Assembly: GCF_004342665.1 (NCBI RefSeq)
Contig: NZ_SMBY01000009.1
Coordinates: 1 to 64,000, forward strand
Length of the DNA: 64,000 nucleotides
Reading direction: 5' to 3'
DNA from: Samsonia erythrinae
Lineage (GTDB): Bacteria; Pseudomonadota; Gammaproteobacteria; Enterobacterales; Enterobacteriaceae
Shown: positions 28,550 to 38,844 of the stretch, piece after piece
Numbering within the stretch: position 1 is the stretch's first letter
Layout of the letters: every line of letters begins with the position of its first letter
Program-made: the position numbers and the translations under genes
Notes under the pieces: generated by a model
The model's database searches: none
Seen by the model: the letters and a program-made list of their open reading frames with translations, nothing else
Told to the model about the DNA's origin: nothing

Positions 28550-29107
28550 ATGCGGTATCTCGCCCTCCCCTTGCTCCTGCTTGCGCTAACCGGATGCAAA
28601 GCGTTAACCACCTTCGATAAATATGCCACGCTGCGCCTTTATGAAGTGTATAAGGCCGAGAATCTTTCTGCTTGTGATTACAAGCCGCAGTTTCGTGACT
28701 GTACTGTGGATAAGCACGCTTTTAACGTCAGGATTACTGACGATAAGAGCAAAATTGCGTTAGTAGTAGGAAAGCGCTACGCCTATTTTGGCTTCACGCG
28801 AGATGACTTTACCCGCCAGACGCAGCCGCTGCGTGATTTCCTGATTTGGGCGGAAGATCCGCACGCGGAAGATAAACAGATCAAACAGAGACGTCAGGCT
28901 GGGAACGTTGGCGGAAGCCTGTTTTATACTAGCGAAGTGGAATATCAGTTCGATTATCTGCATACGCGCGCCGATATCCCGCTGCTCGTCGTTAAGCCTC
29001 ATGAAAACGCTGACACTTACGGCCTGACCGTTGAGGAAGTGAAAAACCTGCTGTCGGTAATGGACGCCTGGTATGCCGGCACGTTTTCCGGAAAGCAACT
29101 GACCTAA
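28550..29107 (+). CDS. Putative lipoprotein, unknown function
   Basis: 185 residues with a lipoprotein signal MRYLALPLLLLALTGC, lipidation expected at Cys16 and Lys at +2, which favours the outer membrane. Two further cysteines (near residues 46 and 53) could form a disulfide. The rest is soluble and mixed alpha/beta. I recognise no family. It stands alone between the antitoxin remnant and a convergent second lipoprotein gene. The broad alternative is a surface or immunity-type lipoprotein. Confidence 0.75.
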   Translation: MRYLALPLLLLALTGCKALTTFDKYATLRLYEVYKAENLSACDYKPQFRDCTVDKHAFNVRITDDKSKIALVVGKRYAYFGFTRDDFTRQTQPLRDFLIWAEDPHAEDKQIKQRRQAGNVGGSLFYTSEVEYQFDYLHTRADIPLLVVKPHENADTYGLTVEEVKNLLSVMDAWYAGTFSGKQLT

Positions 29108-29152
29108 ACATGGTGAAAGCGACCAGAAGATCACGCCTGGCCGAGCGTGGCA

Positions 29153-29698
29153 TTAAAACTTCTGCATTCTGGACGAGAATTGACCACAGTTTTTCAGCAT
29201 CAAATCTTTGACAGGCCGGCGATCGTAGTAGCCTTTTTCCGTCTTGAACACTTCGTAGACGTCAATACGTCGAGGTGAATAGGGGCCGACAGATTTACCG
29301 GTGACATAATAGTAGTTCCCGACCACGGGTTTAAACGTTACGGTGCTAAATCCGCCATTCGCCGCAATCATTCTGACCGCGATATTGTGTTGCGCGCTGA
29401 CCCAGAATTCCCGAATCATCGTTGGCGTTTCGGGAATCGCCGGAAAGCCGAGTTCCTTATTATTGAGCTTGGTTTGGAACCCAATGGCATTATTGGTGTA
29501 GCCGTTTTCAGGCGCATCCAGATTAATACATCGCTCAGTCGTCGGATAAACCCGGATAGGGTCGAGGTTGCGGTTATCAAACGTGATACCTACGCGTTCA
29601 GAGCCCTGGTCATCCTCCAGTTTGTGGCTATAGGTGGCGACAGTACATCCGCTGAGCAACACCGCGCTCACCACGATAAAAACCATTTTTTCAAACAT
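29153..29698 (-). CDS. Putative lipoprotein, unknown function
   Basis: 181 residues with lipobox LLSGC and lipidation at Cys18, Thr at +2. The mature part has repeated beta-strand character (ERVGITFDNRNLDPIRVYP; VVGNYYYVTGKSVGPYSPRRIDVYEVF) and two more cysteines, one near the C-terminus. No family recognised. Convergent with the other lipoprotein gene, 45 bases apart. Confidence 0.75.
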   Translation of the reverse strand: MFEKMVFIVVSAVLLSGCTVATYSHKLEDDQGSERVGITFDNRNLDPIRVYPTTERCINLDAPENGYTNNAIGFQTKLNNKELGFPAIPETPTMIREFWVSAQHNIAVRMIAANGGFSTVTFKPVVGNYYYVTGKSVGPYSPRRIDVYEVFKTEKGYYDRRPVKDLMLKNCGQFSSRMQKF

Positions 29699-29809
29699 AT
29701 TCTCCCCTAATATTTAAATTCAGAACTTCCTGATTACCTGACGATTCTTTTTATCCGATAATTAGCACGCTATGCACATACCTTCGATACGACTGACGCA
29801 CGGGGCAAC

Positions 29810-30214
29810 GTGACAATTTCTCTCTACTATACCGCACGACGTAAAAGAGCACTCAACTCAGGAGAAATCTCTGCCGTGAAGAAAATTGTCCAGCGCTACA
29901 GCGTGGACGATCGGATCGAGAAATACCTGACGACAGGCGAAGGCCTGAACTGGGAGTCGTTTGATTTTGCTCTCAACAAGAAACCCGGCAATCTTTTCAG
30001 GAAAGGAATCGTGTTCTCTGGCTCAACCAAACTGCCCGACAATGACGAAGACGCTGTCCTGACCGGCCTACATCATTGGTGCCAATGTCTGTCCGAGGTT
30101 CGCGGCGCCGTTGTACACAGTGAATGGCAGGTGACTATTGACGATCGCGACATACCGTGGAGCCATGAGGTAAATGCCTATGACCCGGCGTGTCTCTATA
30201 AAGACGCACGATAA
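29810..30214 (+). CDS. Hypothetical protein, 134 residues
   Basis: A GTG start preceded by GGGG gives a soluble protein without signal or membrane segment. It has a basic N-terminus (YYTARRKRAL) and a Trp/Cys/His cluster (TGLHHWCQCLSEVRG) in the second half. No family recognised. It has no close partner; the fimbrial locus begins 420 bases downstream. Confidence 0.6.
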   Translation: MTISLYYTARRKRALNSGEISAVKKIVQRYSVDDRIEKYLTTGEGLNWESFDFALNKKPGNLFRKGIVFSGSTKLPDNDEDAVLTGLHHWCQCLSEVRGAVVHSEWQVTIDDRDIPWSHEVNAYDPACLYKDAR

Positions 30215-30637
30215 CCCACTTTGTAACCCGGATTCCCGCCAACGTTATCTTCCCTTTCCGCCGTCAACGCCGTGACCTCAGGCCCCTTATTGTCACTGGT
30301 CAACGCTGCGCTTCTTTTGATAAATGCTCGAATATCTGAGTCAATTCCTTATTTAAAATTTACGCATTGAGTCAATCTTGCCTATCTCCGGGTAATTCCA
30401 GCCGTTGCTGCTATCATTTATTGATTCACCACTATGGCTGGCAATACTAATCTCCTGTTTATTATATGAAAATCCTATTTTTTACCTGTTCTGTTTAACT
30501 TATGTTTACTTATAGTAACAAAAAGACATTAATATGTTATTAAATGAAGCATTTGTAAATGAAGGGGGAAAATTAATAAAAAAGGTAAAAAAAACTCATT
30601 CATAGAAAATTTAAATCCAACGTCAAAGCGAGGATAT
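30215..30637. other. AT-rich gap before fimB
   Basis: No credible gene. The right half (about 30440-30620) is strongly AT-rich and must hold the fimB promoter; GAGG lies just before the fimB ATG. In E. coli this kind of long AT-rich fimB leader is an H-NS-silenced, multi-regulator promoter; here that is only analogy. Confidence 0.5.
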
Positions 30638-31219
30638 ATGAAGCAGGGCCAGAGGAAAAAAAAGAGGAAGTTCTTGACAAGAAATGAAATCGACTATTTG
30701 TTACATGCGACGAAAACAGGGCAACATGCCGCACGAAACTACTGTCTGACATTACTTTGTTTCATTCATGGCTTCCGAGCCAGTGAAATCTGTCGGCTGA
30801 AAATTTCTGATATCGATCTTGAAGCACGATGTATTTATATTTATCGCTTAAAAAAAGGATTCTCCACAACACATCCATTACTCGATAGAGAAATTGATGC
30901 ACTAAACGACTGGCTTGACAATAGGAATAATTACCAAAAATCATCAAGTGAATGGCTTTTTTTATCACGGAAAGGGAATCCGCTCTCAAGACAACAGTTT
31001 TATAAAATTATATCGACCTCTGGTGTAATTGCTGGCATTCCTCTTGATATCCATCCGCACATGTTAAGACACTCATGCGGTTACGCACTGGCAGATATGG
31101 GGATAGACACGCGACTGATTCAGGACTATTTGGGGCATCGAAATATTCGACATACGGTTTGGTACACCGCCAGCAATGCTGGACGTTTTTACGGAATTTG
31201 GGATAAATGCCCCCACTGA
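30638..31219 (+). CDS. fimB: Type 1 fimbriae tyrosine recombinase FimB
   Basis: 193-residue site-specific recombinase that inverts the fim promoter element. Catalytic residues of the integrase family are visible: Arg47 in HGFRASEI, His and Arg in HPHMLRH, and Tyr in VWYTASN. The tail HTVWYTASNAGRFYGIWD matches what I recall of E. coli FimB, including the Trp before the catalytic Tyr, which distinguishes it from FimE. FimB typically switches both ways. Confidence 0.93.
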   Translation: MKQGQRKKKRKFLTRNEIDYLLHATKTGQHAARNYCLTLLCFIHGFRASEICRLKISDIDLEARCIYIYRLKKGFSTTHPLLDREIDALNDWLDNRNNYQKSSSEWLFLSRKGNPLSRQQFYKIISTSGVIAGIPLDIHPHMLRHSCGYALADMGIDTRLIQDYLGHRNIRHTVWYTASNAGRFYGIWDKCPH

Positions 31220-32074
31220 AACTAAAATGGTCTTTATCTCTTGCGCATCGATGGTATGAATACACGATCTGAAGCAGAGAGAGGAGGAAAATTATGTTAC
31301 TGTTTCTTTAGCCTTTTTCAGGGTTTCTTGTCGCACGCTTTTTTAGAAGCCACGGAAGGCTTTTCCCCTTATACCTAATTTTTATTAACTCCGCCTTATT
31401 GCCCCATTTTTTATCCTTTCATTTGTGATGGGTATTTGATATTAACCATCAAACGGAGCAAACTTTCAGTACAACAACGTTATCACTTCAGAGAAATCGA
31501 GCTGGGGTGAGGGGAAATCTCCCTTCGTGACAAGCGCAACCCACCTTTTTCTGGCTTCGAAAAGGGAAAACCAGCGATGAGCATCAGGTGACTTAACGTG
31601 ATGAAACCACAATTATCAACCGTATCAGTGATAGCCTCAAGAGCAGAAATCAAATGGTAAAACGGAAGGGCGAAGAATGTTGTCTAAACGAAAATCAGGA
31701 TCATTTCCGATACCTGACTGGATGTTAAGGCTGATTCAGTGCCTACCGGTAGAAATAACCCTTTCCTTTAATCGTCTTAACCCCGAACGAGTCCTTATCT
31801 CATTGCCAGAAAAACCGTTCACGATTCAAATAAAAAATTATTTAAATATGTTATTAAATTATTAAAAATAATATAAGAAATTATTTATTGTAATAAATGA
31901 TAAAAATGAAAGTTATAAATGTGAATTATTCCCCTCAAATGAATATAATGCAACGAGTCCACCGAACAAAACACCAAAGCTTTTAACCCGTAATAAAAAA
32001 CAGGCTGAAAGTAAAATCTTGTATACCCCACCCACCCCATAACCAAACCTACTTTTATATTGGAGAAGTAAATA
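31220..32074. other. Long fimB-fimE intergenic region
   Basis: 855 bases between the two recombinase genes, AT-rich especially at 31820-31960. Apart from a 62-codon frame at 31677-31865 I see no gene, no inverted repeat resembling the fim switch, and no clear terminator. A ribosome-binding-like GGAGAAG precedes fimE. Confidence 0.5.
31677..31865 (+). CDS. Small hypothetical protein in the fimB-fimE gap
   Basis: 62 codons starting MLSKRKSGSFPIPDWMLRLI and ending in an AT-rich tail; a purine-rich GGAAGGGCGAAGA precedes the ATG. The N-terminal two-thirds uses ordinary codons and reads protein-like. No family recognised. It could be a fragment of a lost gene. Confidence 0.35.
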   Translation: MLSKRKSGSFPIPDWMLRLIQCLPVEITLSFNRLNPERVLISLPEKPFTIQIKNYLNMLLNY

Positions 32075-32680
32075 ATGAATCGACGCCGTTTTCTTACACA
32101 GAAAGAAGTCCAGAATATGATGTCAGCCGCCAGTAGAGGGAAAACTGGCGAACGTGATTACTGCCTTATTTTATTGGCATTCCGTCATGGTATGCGTATT
32201 AGTGAATTGCTCGATCTTCGCTATCGAGATCTCGACCTAAATCAAGGACGTATTAATATTCGTCGGCTTAAGAACGGTTTTTCCACCATCCATCCACTCA
32301 TGATGGATGAACGCAAAGCGATTGAGAGCTGGAGCCAGGAGCGCGCCGGTTGGAAAGCGTCAGGAAAATCGGATGCGGTCTTCATCTCCCGCCGAGGAAC
32401 ACCACTTTCCCGACAGCAGGCGTATCGCATTATTCGAACCGCAGGCGAAGAAGCGGGGACCGCGACAAACACGCACCCGCATATGTTACGCCACGCCTGC
32501 GGTTATGAACTCGCAGAGAGGGGAACCGATACGCGTTTGATTCAGGACTATCTTGGACACCGAAATATCCGTCATACGGTGAGGTACACCGCAAGCAACG
32601 CGGCCCGCTTTGCAGGAATATGGGAGAAACATAACCTACTCTATAATAATCTCGCCGATGGAAATGAAGATGTCATATAG
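32075..32680 (+). CDS. fimE: Type 1 fimbriae tyrosine recombinase FimE
   Basis: 201-residue recombinase. The motifs are Arg41 in RHGMRISELLDL, HPHMLRHACGYELAERG, and HTVRYTASNAARFAGIWE with the catalytic Tyr. The closing segment matches E. coli FimE rather than FimB. In E. coli FimE mainly drives ON-to-OFF inversion. It ends 40 bases before the left inverted repeat of the switch. Confidence 0.93.
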   Translation: MNRRRFLTQKEVQNMMSAASRGKTGERDYCLILLAFRHGMRISELLDLRYRDLDLNQGRINIRRLKNGFSTIHPLMMDERKAIESWSQERAGWKASGKSDAVFISRRGTPLSRQQAYRIIRTAGEEAGTATNTHPHMLRHACGYELAERGTDTRLIQDYLGHRNIRHTVRYTASNAARFAGIWEKHNLLYNNLADGNEDVI

Positions 32681-32720
32681 TCGGATTACTGTACAGAAAA
32701 CGTGACCTCGAATAAGTCAA

Positions 32721-33032
32721 TTAGGGCCAAACTGTTTACATTTTTAAAATATTTAGTAACGATTTACAACCCCGATATATAATATTTTTTTATCGCCTCC
32801 TATCAAGCTGATTTAACTACCCTTATTACTCCCTTAATTTACCTGCTCCCAATAATCATTTTCTTCCTTTCGTCGGCACTATCAAAATTGGGTTTGATGC
32901 CTCCGATCCCTCACCTGAACATCACCAGATAAAAGAAAGGTAAATATTAATACATTAAGAATAAAGAACCATTTTGAGATAAAAAAAATCCATTTATCAG
33001 GATTTTATATCAACGATACAAAATGGCCCTTT
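32721..33032. promoter_or_regulatory. fimS: Invertible fim promoter element (fimS-like phase switch)
   Basis: Inverted repeats TTAGGGCCA (32721-32729) and TGGCCCTTT (33024-33032), with core AGGGCCA/TGGCCCT, bound about 312 bases between fimE and fimA. E. coli fimS has 9-bp repeats TTGGGGCCA/TGGCCCCAA around 314 bases. The flanks also match: GGGCCAAACTG inside the left end and CAAAATGGCCC at the right end. Reading leftwards, TTGTAA (-35), a 17-base spacer and TAAAAA (-10) lie next to the left repeat, where E. coli places the fimA promoter. The promoter would therefore point away from fimA, the OFF orientation. Confidence 0.85.
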
Positions 33033-33150
33033 TTGTCTCATTTCAGGGCGAAACACGGATACCGATGTCCAGCATATCTACCAATGCCGGGGAAGCAAGA
33101 AAACCGCCACATTGGGTCCGGTACATCTACTTTGTTTAAAGGAAAAACCG

Positions 33151-33699
33151 ATGAAAATCAAAAAACTGGCAATCTTTGCACTGTCAGCAGCCTCACTGAC
33201 TTCAACAGCATTCAATGCTTCGGCTGAAACCGTTAACGGCGGAAATGTTCACTTTAAAGGTGAAATCGTCAATGCGGCTTGCGCAGTCGATGCCGGTTCT
33301 GTTGATCAAACTGTTCAACTGGGTCAGGTTCGTACGGCGCGTCTGGCTACTGCTGGCAGCACCAGTACGGCTGTAGGGTTCAACATCCAGTTGAATGATT
33401 GTGATACCAGCGTTTCTACACAAGCGTCCGTTGCCTTTAGCGGTACTGCAATCAACAGCACTGAAAACACCGTGCTGGCACTGCAAAGCTCCGCTGCTGG
33501 CGGCGCAACTAACGTCGGTGTTCAAATCCTCGATAGCACAAGTGCGCCATTAGCCTTGGACGGCGCAACTTTCAGCGCGGCAACCACGCTGATTGACGGT
33601 ACTAACGTGATCCCATTCCAGGCTCGTTACTACGCTATCGGCGCCGCCACCGCGGGTATCGCGAATGCTGATGCCACATTTAAAGTGCAATACCTGTAA
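33151..33699 (+). CDS. fimA: Type 1 fimbrial major subunit
   Basis: 182-residue pilin with signal peptide ([25 protein letters not shown]). The first disulfide cysteine (NAACAVDAG) is present, with its partner in LNDCDTS. The C-terminal donor-strand groove pattern ends with the penultimate aromatic (KVQYL). Secreted by the Sec system, folded by FimC and polymerised through the FimD usher. The ATG at 33151 is the family start; the frame is open 13 codons upstream. It lies about 120 bases after the phase switch. Confidence 0.95.
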   Translation: MKIKKLAIFALSAASLTSTAFNASAETVNGGNVHFKGEIVNAACAVDAGSVDQTVQLGQVRTARLATAGSTSTAVGFNIQLNDCDTSVSTQASVAFSGTAINSTENTVLALQSSAAGGATNVGVQILDSTSAPLALDGATFSAATTLIDGTNVIPFQARYYAIGAATAGIANADATFKVQYL

Positions 33700-33772
33700 T
33701 TCATTAATCAGCAAGGATGCACCTGTCAGGCCAGGAAGGCCTGCTCTTCGTAACAGCGCTGGGGTGAGAACG

Positions 33773-34312
33773 ATGAGAGGGATGAAGTTGGGTCTGTTAA
33801 TCGCCGTGTTATCTCCGGTCGTGCAAGCAGGCAATCACTGGAATGAAATATTGCCGGGCGGAAACATGCGATTTCAGGGTGAGATTATCGCGGAACCCTG
33901 CCGGGTAGAAGCCGGTGACCGCCAGATGACCGTTCAAATGGGGCAGATCAGCTCAAACCGGTTCCATTCCGTGGGCGAAGACGTTAACCCAGTCCCTTTC
34001 ACCCTCCATTTGCAGGAATGCACAACCTCGGTCAGCCAACGAGTAGGCATCACTTTCCTGGGCGTGGCCGATGGGAAAAACCCCGACGTCCTCTCTATTG
34101 GGGAAGGGACGGGAATTGCGACAGGTGTGGGCATCGCGCTATTTGATGAACACGACCGGCTTATTCCAGTAAACAGCCCGCCACGAAATTGGCAACCGCT
34201 TTATAACGGCCCCAATATGCTCCATTTCGTGGCGAAGTACAGAGCGACAGGCCATCCGGTGACGGGCGGTGTGGCAAATGCACTGGCCTGGTTTTCGTTG
34301 ACCTATGAATAA
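33773..34312 (+). CDS. fimI: Fimbrial subunit FimI-like
   Basis: 179-residue pilin-like protein with a short signal ([19 protein letters not shown]), paired cysteines ([15 protein letters not shown]) and the usual terminal LTYE. FimI lies between fimA and fimC in E. coli and is thought to cap or anchor the rod. The ATG at 33773 follows GGTGAG. Confidence 0.88.
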   Translation: MRGMKLGLLIAVLSPVVQAGNHWNEILPGGNMRFQGEIIAEPCRVEAGDRQMTVQMGQISSNRFHSVGEDVNPVPFTLHLQECTTSVSQRVGITFLGVADGKNPDVLSIGEGTGIATGVGIALFDEHDRLIPVNSPPRNWQPLYNGPNMLHFVAKYRATGHPVTGGVANALAWFSLTYE

Positions 34313-34356
34313 CGTGTTGAGTATGCCAAAAAACGTCAGGCAATAAAGAGGATAAC

Positions 34357-35061
34357 GTGAGAAAGACAATAATGATGGCCCACGGCTTACTTGCCGGATT
34401 ACTGATGATGGCGGGAAGCGCATACTCATCCTACGCGAATGCGGGGGTGGCGCTTGGCGCTACCCGCGTGGTGTATCCTGCCGAACAAAAGCAGGTACAG
34501 CTGGCGGTAACGAATAACGATGAAAAAAGTACCTATCTTATTCAGTCATGGATAGAAAATGCCGATGGGCAAAAAGATAGTCGTTTTGTCATTACGCCCC
34601 CACTCTTTGCCATGCAAGGAAAAAAAGAGAATACGCTGCGTATTATCGATGCGACAAATAAACAACTGCCTCAGGATCGGGAAAGCCTTTTTTGGATAAA
34701 CGTAAAGGCCATTCCCTCGATGGATAAAGCCAATCTGAAAGAAAACACGTTACAGCTTGCCATCATCAGCCGCATTAAACTGTATTACCGTCCGGCCAAT
34801 CTGCCCCTGCCGCCAGACCAGGCCGCGGAAAAGATACGTTTTAAACGCGGTAATGGCCGCCTGACGTTAATTAACCCTACCCCTTATTTTCTAACCGTAA
34901 CCGAACTAAATGCCGGTACTCGAATACTGGAAAACGCACTTGTGCCACCACTGGGAGAAACGTCGGTCACGTTACCGTCCGACGCAGGTAATGACATTAC
35001 CTATAAAACGATTAATGACTATGGGGCGCTGACACCACGCATGAATGGCGTAGCGCAATAA
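34357..35061 (+). CDS. fimC: Periplasmic fimbrial chaperone
   Basis: 234-residue PapD/FimC-type chaperone with two immunoglobulin-like domains. It has a signal sequence ending near YANA, the chaperone opening GVALGATRVVYPAEQKQVQLAVTN including the conserved Arg, and the subunit-binding lysine and strand in ISRIKLYYRP. It starts with GTG behind AGAGGA. Confidence 0.95.
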   Translation: MRKTIMMAHGLLAGLLMMAGSAYSSYANAGVALGATRVVYPAEQKQVQLAVTNNDEKSTYLIQSWIENADGQKDSRFVITPPLFAMQGKKENTLRIIDATNKQLPQDRESLFWINVKAIPSMDKANLKENTLQLAIISRIKLYYRPANLPLPPDQAAEKIRFKRGNGRLTLINPTPYFLTVTELNAGTRILENALVPPLGETSVTLPSDAGNDITYKTINDYGALTPRMNGVAQ

Positions 35062-35139
35062 TCGCTGCCCTAAAAAAACCGCCTCAAAATAGAAAATCAG
35101 AACAGACAAACTGGCGAGTAAGTTCGGGCCGGAGGGAAC

Positions 35140-37773
35140 ATGTCATACCTGAAAAATGGAGCGGACCATTATTGTCCGCAGAATACCAGAATGAGCCGGC
35201 GAATGTCTGGCCATCAATTTACGCTACTCCCTATTGCATTTTTCATTACCGTTAATTTTTCTCCGGTCCAGGCCGCCGAGTTGTATTTCAACCCGCGTTT
35301 CCTGTCGGACGATCCCTCCGCCATGGTCGATTTATCCATGTTTGAAAATGGGCTGGAGGTCGCACCGGGTAATTATCGCGTTGATATCTACATGAATGAT
35401 CGTTTCGTCACTACACGAGACGTCAATTTCCAGCCCGCAGAGACAGGGAATGAATTAATGCCCTGTCTGACGCGTCAACAATATAGCACCATGGGCGTGA
35501 ATACGGCGTCGGTGCCAGGAATGGAACGTCTGGCGGATGACGAATGCGTGCCGCTAAAAACGTTAATTAAAGATGCCACCATCCATTTTGACGTTGGCCA
35601 ACAACGCCTTTATTTCACCGTACCGCAGATTTTTACGAACATGCACGCGCGTGGCTATATTCCGCCTGAACTGTGGGATAACGGCATCACGGCGGGTTTG
35701 TTGAACTACAACTTTACGGGCAATAACGTCAACAGCCGGGCAGGAGGCGATAGCAACTATGCCTACCTGAACCTGCAAGGCGGGTTAAATTTCGGTGCCT
35801 GGCGTCTGCGCGATAACTCGACGTGGAGCTACAGTAGCGGCACCAACAACAACGAAAATAAATGGCAGCACATCAACACCTACCTGGAACGCGATATCAT
35901 CCCGCTGCGCTCCCGACTCACGCTGGGAGACAGTTACACGTCCAACGAGATTTTTGATGGCCTGAACTTCCGTGGGGTACAACTTGCCTCCAACGACAAC
36001 ATGCTACCGGACAGCCAGAGAGGCTTTGCACCGGTAATCCACGGCATCGCCCGCGGCACAGCGCAGGTGTCCATCAAACAAAACGGTTATGAGATCTACC
36101 AAAGTACCGTTCCACCCGGCCCCTTCACCATCAACGATCTTTATGCGGCAGGGAACAACGGCGACCTTCAGGTGACGGTGAAAGAGGCTGACGGCAGCGT
36201 ACAGGTTTTCAGCGTGCCTTACTCTTCCGTGCCGTTGCTTCAACGTGAAGGACATACCCGTTACGCCCTGACCGCGGGGAAATTTCGCAGCGGAAACCGC
36301 CAGCAGGAGAAACCCGCATTCGCTCAGGGCACGCTGCTGCGGGGCCTGACATATGGTTGGACCGCCTACGGCGGGACGCAACTCGCCGACCGCTATAACG
36401 CATTCAATATCGGCCTTGGTAAGAATATGGGCGTATTGGGTGCCCTGTCGCTGGACATCACCCAGGCGAATTCAACGCTGCCGGACGACAGTAAACATCA
36501 GGGGCAATCAATACGCTTCTTGTATAACAAGTCACTCAATGAGCTGGGAACCAATCTGCAACTGGTCGGCTACCGCTACTCCACGCGCGGCTATTTTAAT
36601 TTTTCCGACACCGCCTATAACAGGATGTCCGGATACAACATTGTGACGCAGGACGGCGTCATCAGGGTCGCCCCTAAATACACCGACTACTATAACCTCG
36701 CCTACAGCAAACGCGGCCGGGTGCAGCTCAGTGTGACGCAGCAAATAGACCGCCAGATGACGCTTTATCTCAACGGCAACCACCAATCTTACTGGGGAAC
36801 CAGTAAAACGGATAAACAGTTACAGGCTGGGATCAATGCCACCCTTAACGACATCAACCTGAACCTCAGCTACAGCTTGACCAAAAGTGCATGGCAGGAT
36901 ACCCGCGACCAAATGCTGGCGTTCAACGTGAGTATTCCATTCAGCCACTGGATGCGATCGGACAGTACCTCAGCGTGGCGCCACGCCAGCGCCAGTTACA
37001 ACATGACCAACGCTCTCAACGGTCGAAAAACCAATACGGTCGGACTATACGGCACGCTGTTGGAAGACAACAACCTGAGTTACAGCGTACAGGCTGGCAA
37101 TGCCAGCGGCGGCGTCGGCACATCGGGTGAAACGGGCTATGCCGCTCTGAATTATCGCGGCAGTTACGCCAACGCCAACGTCGGCTATAGCCACAGCGAC
37201 GGCTACCGTCAACTTTACTACGGGCTTTCCGGCGGCATGGTTGCGCATGAAGACGGCGTGACGCTAAGCCAACCCTTTAACAACACGGCCGTACTGGTGA
37301 AAGCGCCGGGGGCGAATAATGTGAAAGTGGAAAACCAGACCGGTATCCGCACCGACTGGCGTGGCTACGCCGTCTTACCTTATGCCATGGACTACCGGGA
37401 AAACCGCGTCGCGTTAGATACCAATACCCTCGCGGACAATGTCGATCTGGATGACGCGGTTATCAACGTGACCCCGACCCACAGCGCCATTGTCAGGGCG
37501 CATTTCAAGGCCAATGTCGGGCTGAAGGTGCTGATGTCGCTTGAATATCAGGGTAAACCTGTGCCCTTTGGCGCGGTTGTGGCATCCGGAGACCACGGTT
37601 CCAGCAGCATTGTCGCAAATAACGGGCAGGTTTATTTAACCGGGCTACCGACAAAAGGCCAGGTGCACGTGAAATGGGGGAATCAATCAGATACGCAGTG
37701 TACTGCGACTTACGACATTCCGCCGGAAAGTCAGACGTCATGGCTGACTGAAGTCACTGCACAATGTCGATAA
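35140..37773 (+). CDS. fimD: Outer-membrane fimbrial usher
   Basis: 877-residue usher that secretes and assembles chaperone-subunit complexes. An unusually long n-region precedes the signal core ([17 protein letters not shown]). The mature start [26 protein letters not shown] is the usher N-terminal domain. A 24-strand barrel with plug follows ([25 protein letters not shown] region), then C-terminal domains with a Cys pair (TQCTATYDI ... TAQCR). GGAGG precedes the ATG. Confidence 0.96.
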   Translation: MSYLKNGADHYCPQNTRMSRRMSGHQFTLLPIAFFITVNFSPVQAAELYFNPRFLSDDPSAMVDLSMFENGLEVAPGNYRVDIYMNDRFVTTRDVNFQPAETGNELMPCLTRQQYSTMGVNTASVPGMERLADDECVPLKTLIKDATIHFDVGQQRLYFTVPQIFTNMHARGYIPPELWDNGITAGLLNYNFTGNNVNSRAGGDSNYAYLNLQGGLNFGAWRLRDNSTWSYSSGTNNNENKWQHINTYLERDIIPLRSRLTLGDSYTSNEIFDGLNFRGVQLASNDNMLPDSQRGFAPVIHGIARGTAQVSIKQNGYEIYQSTVPPGPFTINDLYAAGNNGDLQVTVKEADGSVQVFSVPYSSVPLLQREGHTRYALTAGKFRSGNRQQEKPAFAQGTLLRGLTYGWTAYGGTQLADRYNAFNIGLGKNMGVLGALSLDITQANSTLPDDSKHQGQSIRFLYNKSLNELGTNLQLVGYRYSTRGYFNFSDTAYNRMSGYNIVTQDGVIRVAPKYTDYYNLAYSKRGRVQLSVTQQIDRQMTLYLNGNHQSYWGTSKTDKQLQAGINATLNDINLNLSYSLTKSAWQDTRDQMLAFNVSIPFSHWMRSDSTSAWRHASASYNMTNALNGRKTNTVGLYGTLLEDNNLSYSVQAGNASGGVGTSGETGYAALNYRGSYANANVGYSHSDGYRQLYYGLSGGMVAHEDGVTLSQPFNNTAVLVKAPGANNVKVENQTGIRTDWRGYAVLPYAMDYRENRVALDTNTLADNVDLDDAVINVTPTHSAIVRAHFKANVGLKVLMSLEYQGKPVPFGAVVASGDHGSSSIVANNGQVYLTGLPTKGQVHVKWGNQSDTQCTATYDIPPESQTSWLTEVTAQCR

Positions 37774-37786
37774 GGAACAGATAATA

Positions 37787-38311
37787 ATGAAACGACTCCT
37801 CCCTTCATGTCTGTTGCTCGCTTTAGCGGCCCCTCAAAGTCAGGCGGCAGACAGCACCATCACCATCACGGGCAACGTTAAAGATAACGCCTGTGCCGTC
37901 GCCGTCGGCTCAAAAGACTTTACCGTCGACCTGATGATCCACCCGTCGAAACAGTTTCCTTCGGTGGGTTCAACGACAACCGACGTCCCTTTCAACGTCG
38001 TGCTGTCGCCATGCGGCGGGGCCGCGACGGCGGTGAAAGTCGGCTTTACCGGCACGGCAGACGCCGATAATAACAGCCTGCTCAAGCTCAACAACGAGGC
38101 TGGCGCGGCGTCAGGCGTTGGCATACAAGTTCTGAACAACGCAAAAAACGTGCTGGCGATGAATACCCCCTCTTCGGCGCTGAACTGGATAACGCTCACC
38201 CCGAACCAGACCAATACGCTGAACTTCTACGCGCGGATCATGGCAACGCGGATCCCCGTGACGCCCGGAACGGTTAACGCGACGGCCACCTTTACCCTTG
38301 AATTCCAGTAA
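37787..38311 (+). CDS. fimF: Minor fimbrial subunit FimF-like
   Basis: 174-residue tip-fibrillum pilin. Signal [20 protein letters not shown], cysteines in DNACAVAVG and LSPCGG, C-terminal TFTLEFQ. It starts 13 bases after fimD. Position and length match FimF. Confidence 0.9.
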   Translation: MKRLLPSCLLLALAAPQSQAADSTITITGNVKDNACAVAVGSKDFTVDLMIHPSKQFPSVGSTTTDVPFNVVLSPCGGAATAVKVGFTGTADADNNSLLKLNNEAGAASGVGIQVLNNAKNVLAMNTPSSALNWITLTPNQTNTLNFYARIMATRIPVTPGTVNATATFTLEFQ

Positions 38312-38324
38312 CCGGAGAACGGAC

Positions 38325-38825
38325 ATGAGACGAATAAAAACGGCGCTGTTATTCGGGCTATTCCTGACAATGTTACCCGCCGCGCAGGCCGCGGACGTCA
38401 CCATTACGGTCAACGGCAGAGTGGTGGCGAAGCCATGCACGGTTTCCACGCCGTCAGCCGTCGTGGATCTTGGCGATTTATACACCTTCGATCTTGTCTC
38501 TGCCGGCTCATCGTCGCCATGGCATGACGTTACGCTGAGTTTAATCGCCTGCCCGGTTGGGACAACCGCCGTTACGGCAACATTCAGCGGCGTCACAGAC
38601 AGCACGGGCTACTACCAGAATCAGGGGAGCGCCGGAAATATTCAATTGCAGGTACAGGATGCCGAAGGCGTGTCTTTAAACAGCGGAGCAGAAAAAACCA
38701 TCGCTGTCGATGAGGCGACACAATCTGCCAGTTTCCCACTGCAAATCCGCGCGCTTTCCGTAAACGGTAATGCAACACAGGGGAGTATTCAGGCCGTTAT
38801 CAACATCACTTACACCTATGCCTGA
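38325..38825 (+). CDS. fimG: Minor fimbrial subunit FimG-like
   Basis: 166-residue tip-fibrillum pilin. Signal MRRIKTALLFGLFLTMLPAAQA, mature start ADVTITVNGRVVAKPCTV as in FimG, C-terminal NITYTYA. The ATG at 38325 follows CCGGAG; the longer frame overlaps fimF. In E. coli FimG joins FimF to the adhesin. Confidence 0.9.
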   Translation: MRRIKTALLFGLFLTMLPAAQAADVTITVNGRVVAKPCTVSTPSAVVDLGDLYTFDLVSAGSSSPWHDVTLSLIACPVGTTAVTATFSGVTDSTGYYQNQGSAGNIQLQVQDAEGVSLNSGAEKTIAVDEATQSASFPLQIRALSVNGNATQGSIQAVINITYTYA

Positions 38826-38844
38826 ACCGAATGAAGGAAAAAGA

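Noticed and set aside
33033-33227. 64-codon frame starting at the right fim repeat
   Set aside because: Starts with TTG without a ribosome-binding site and overlaps the fimA leader and signal peptide in another frame.
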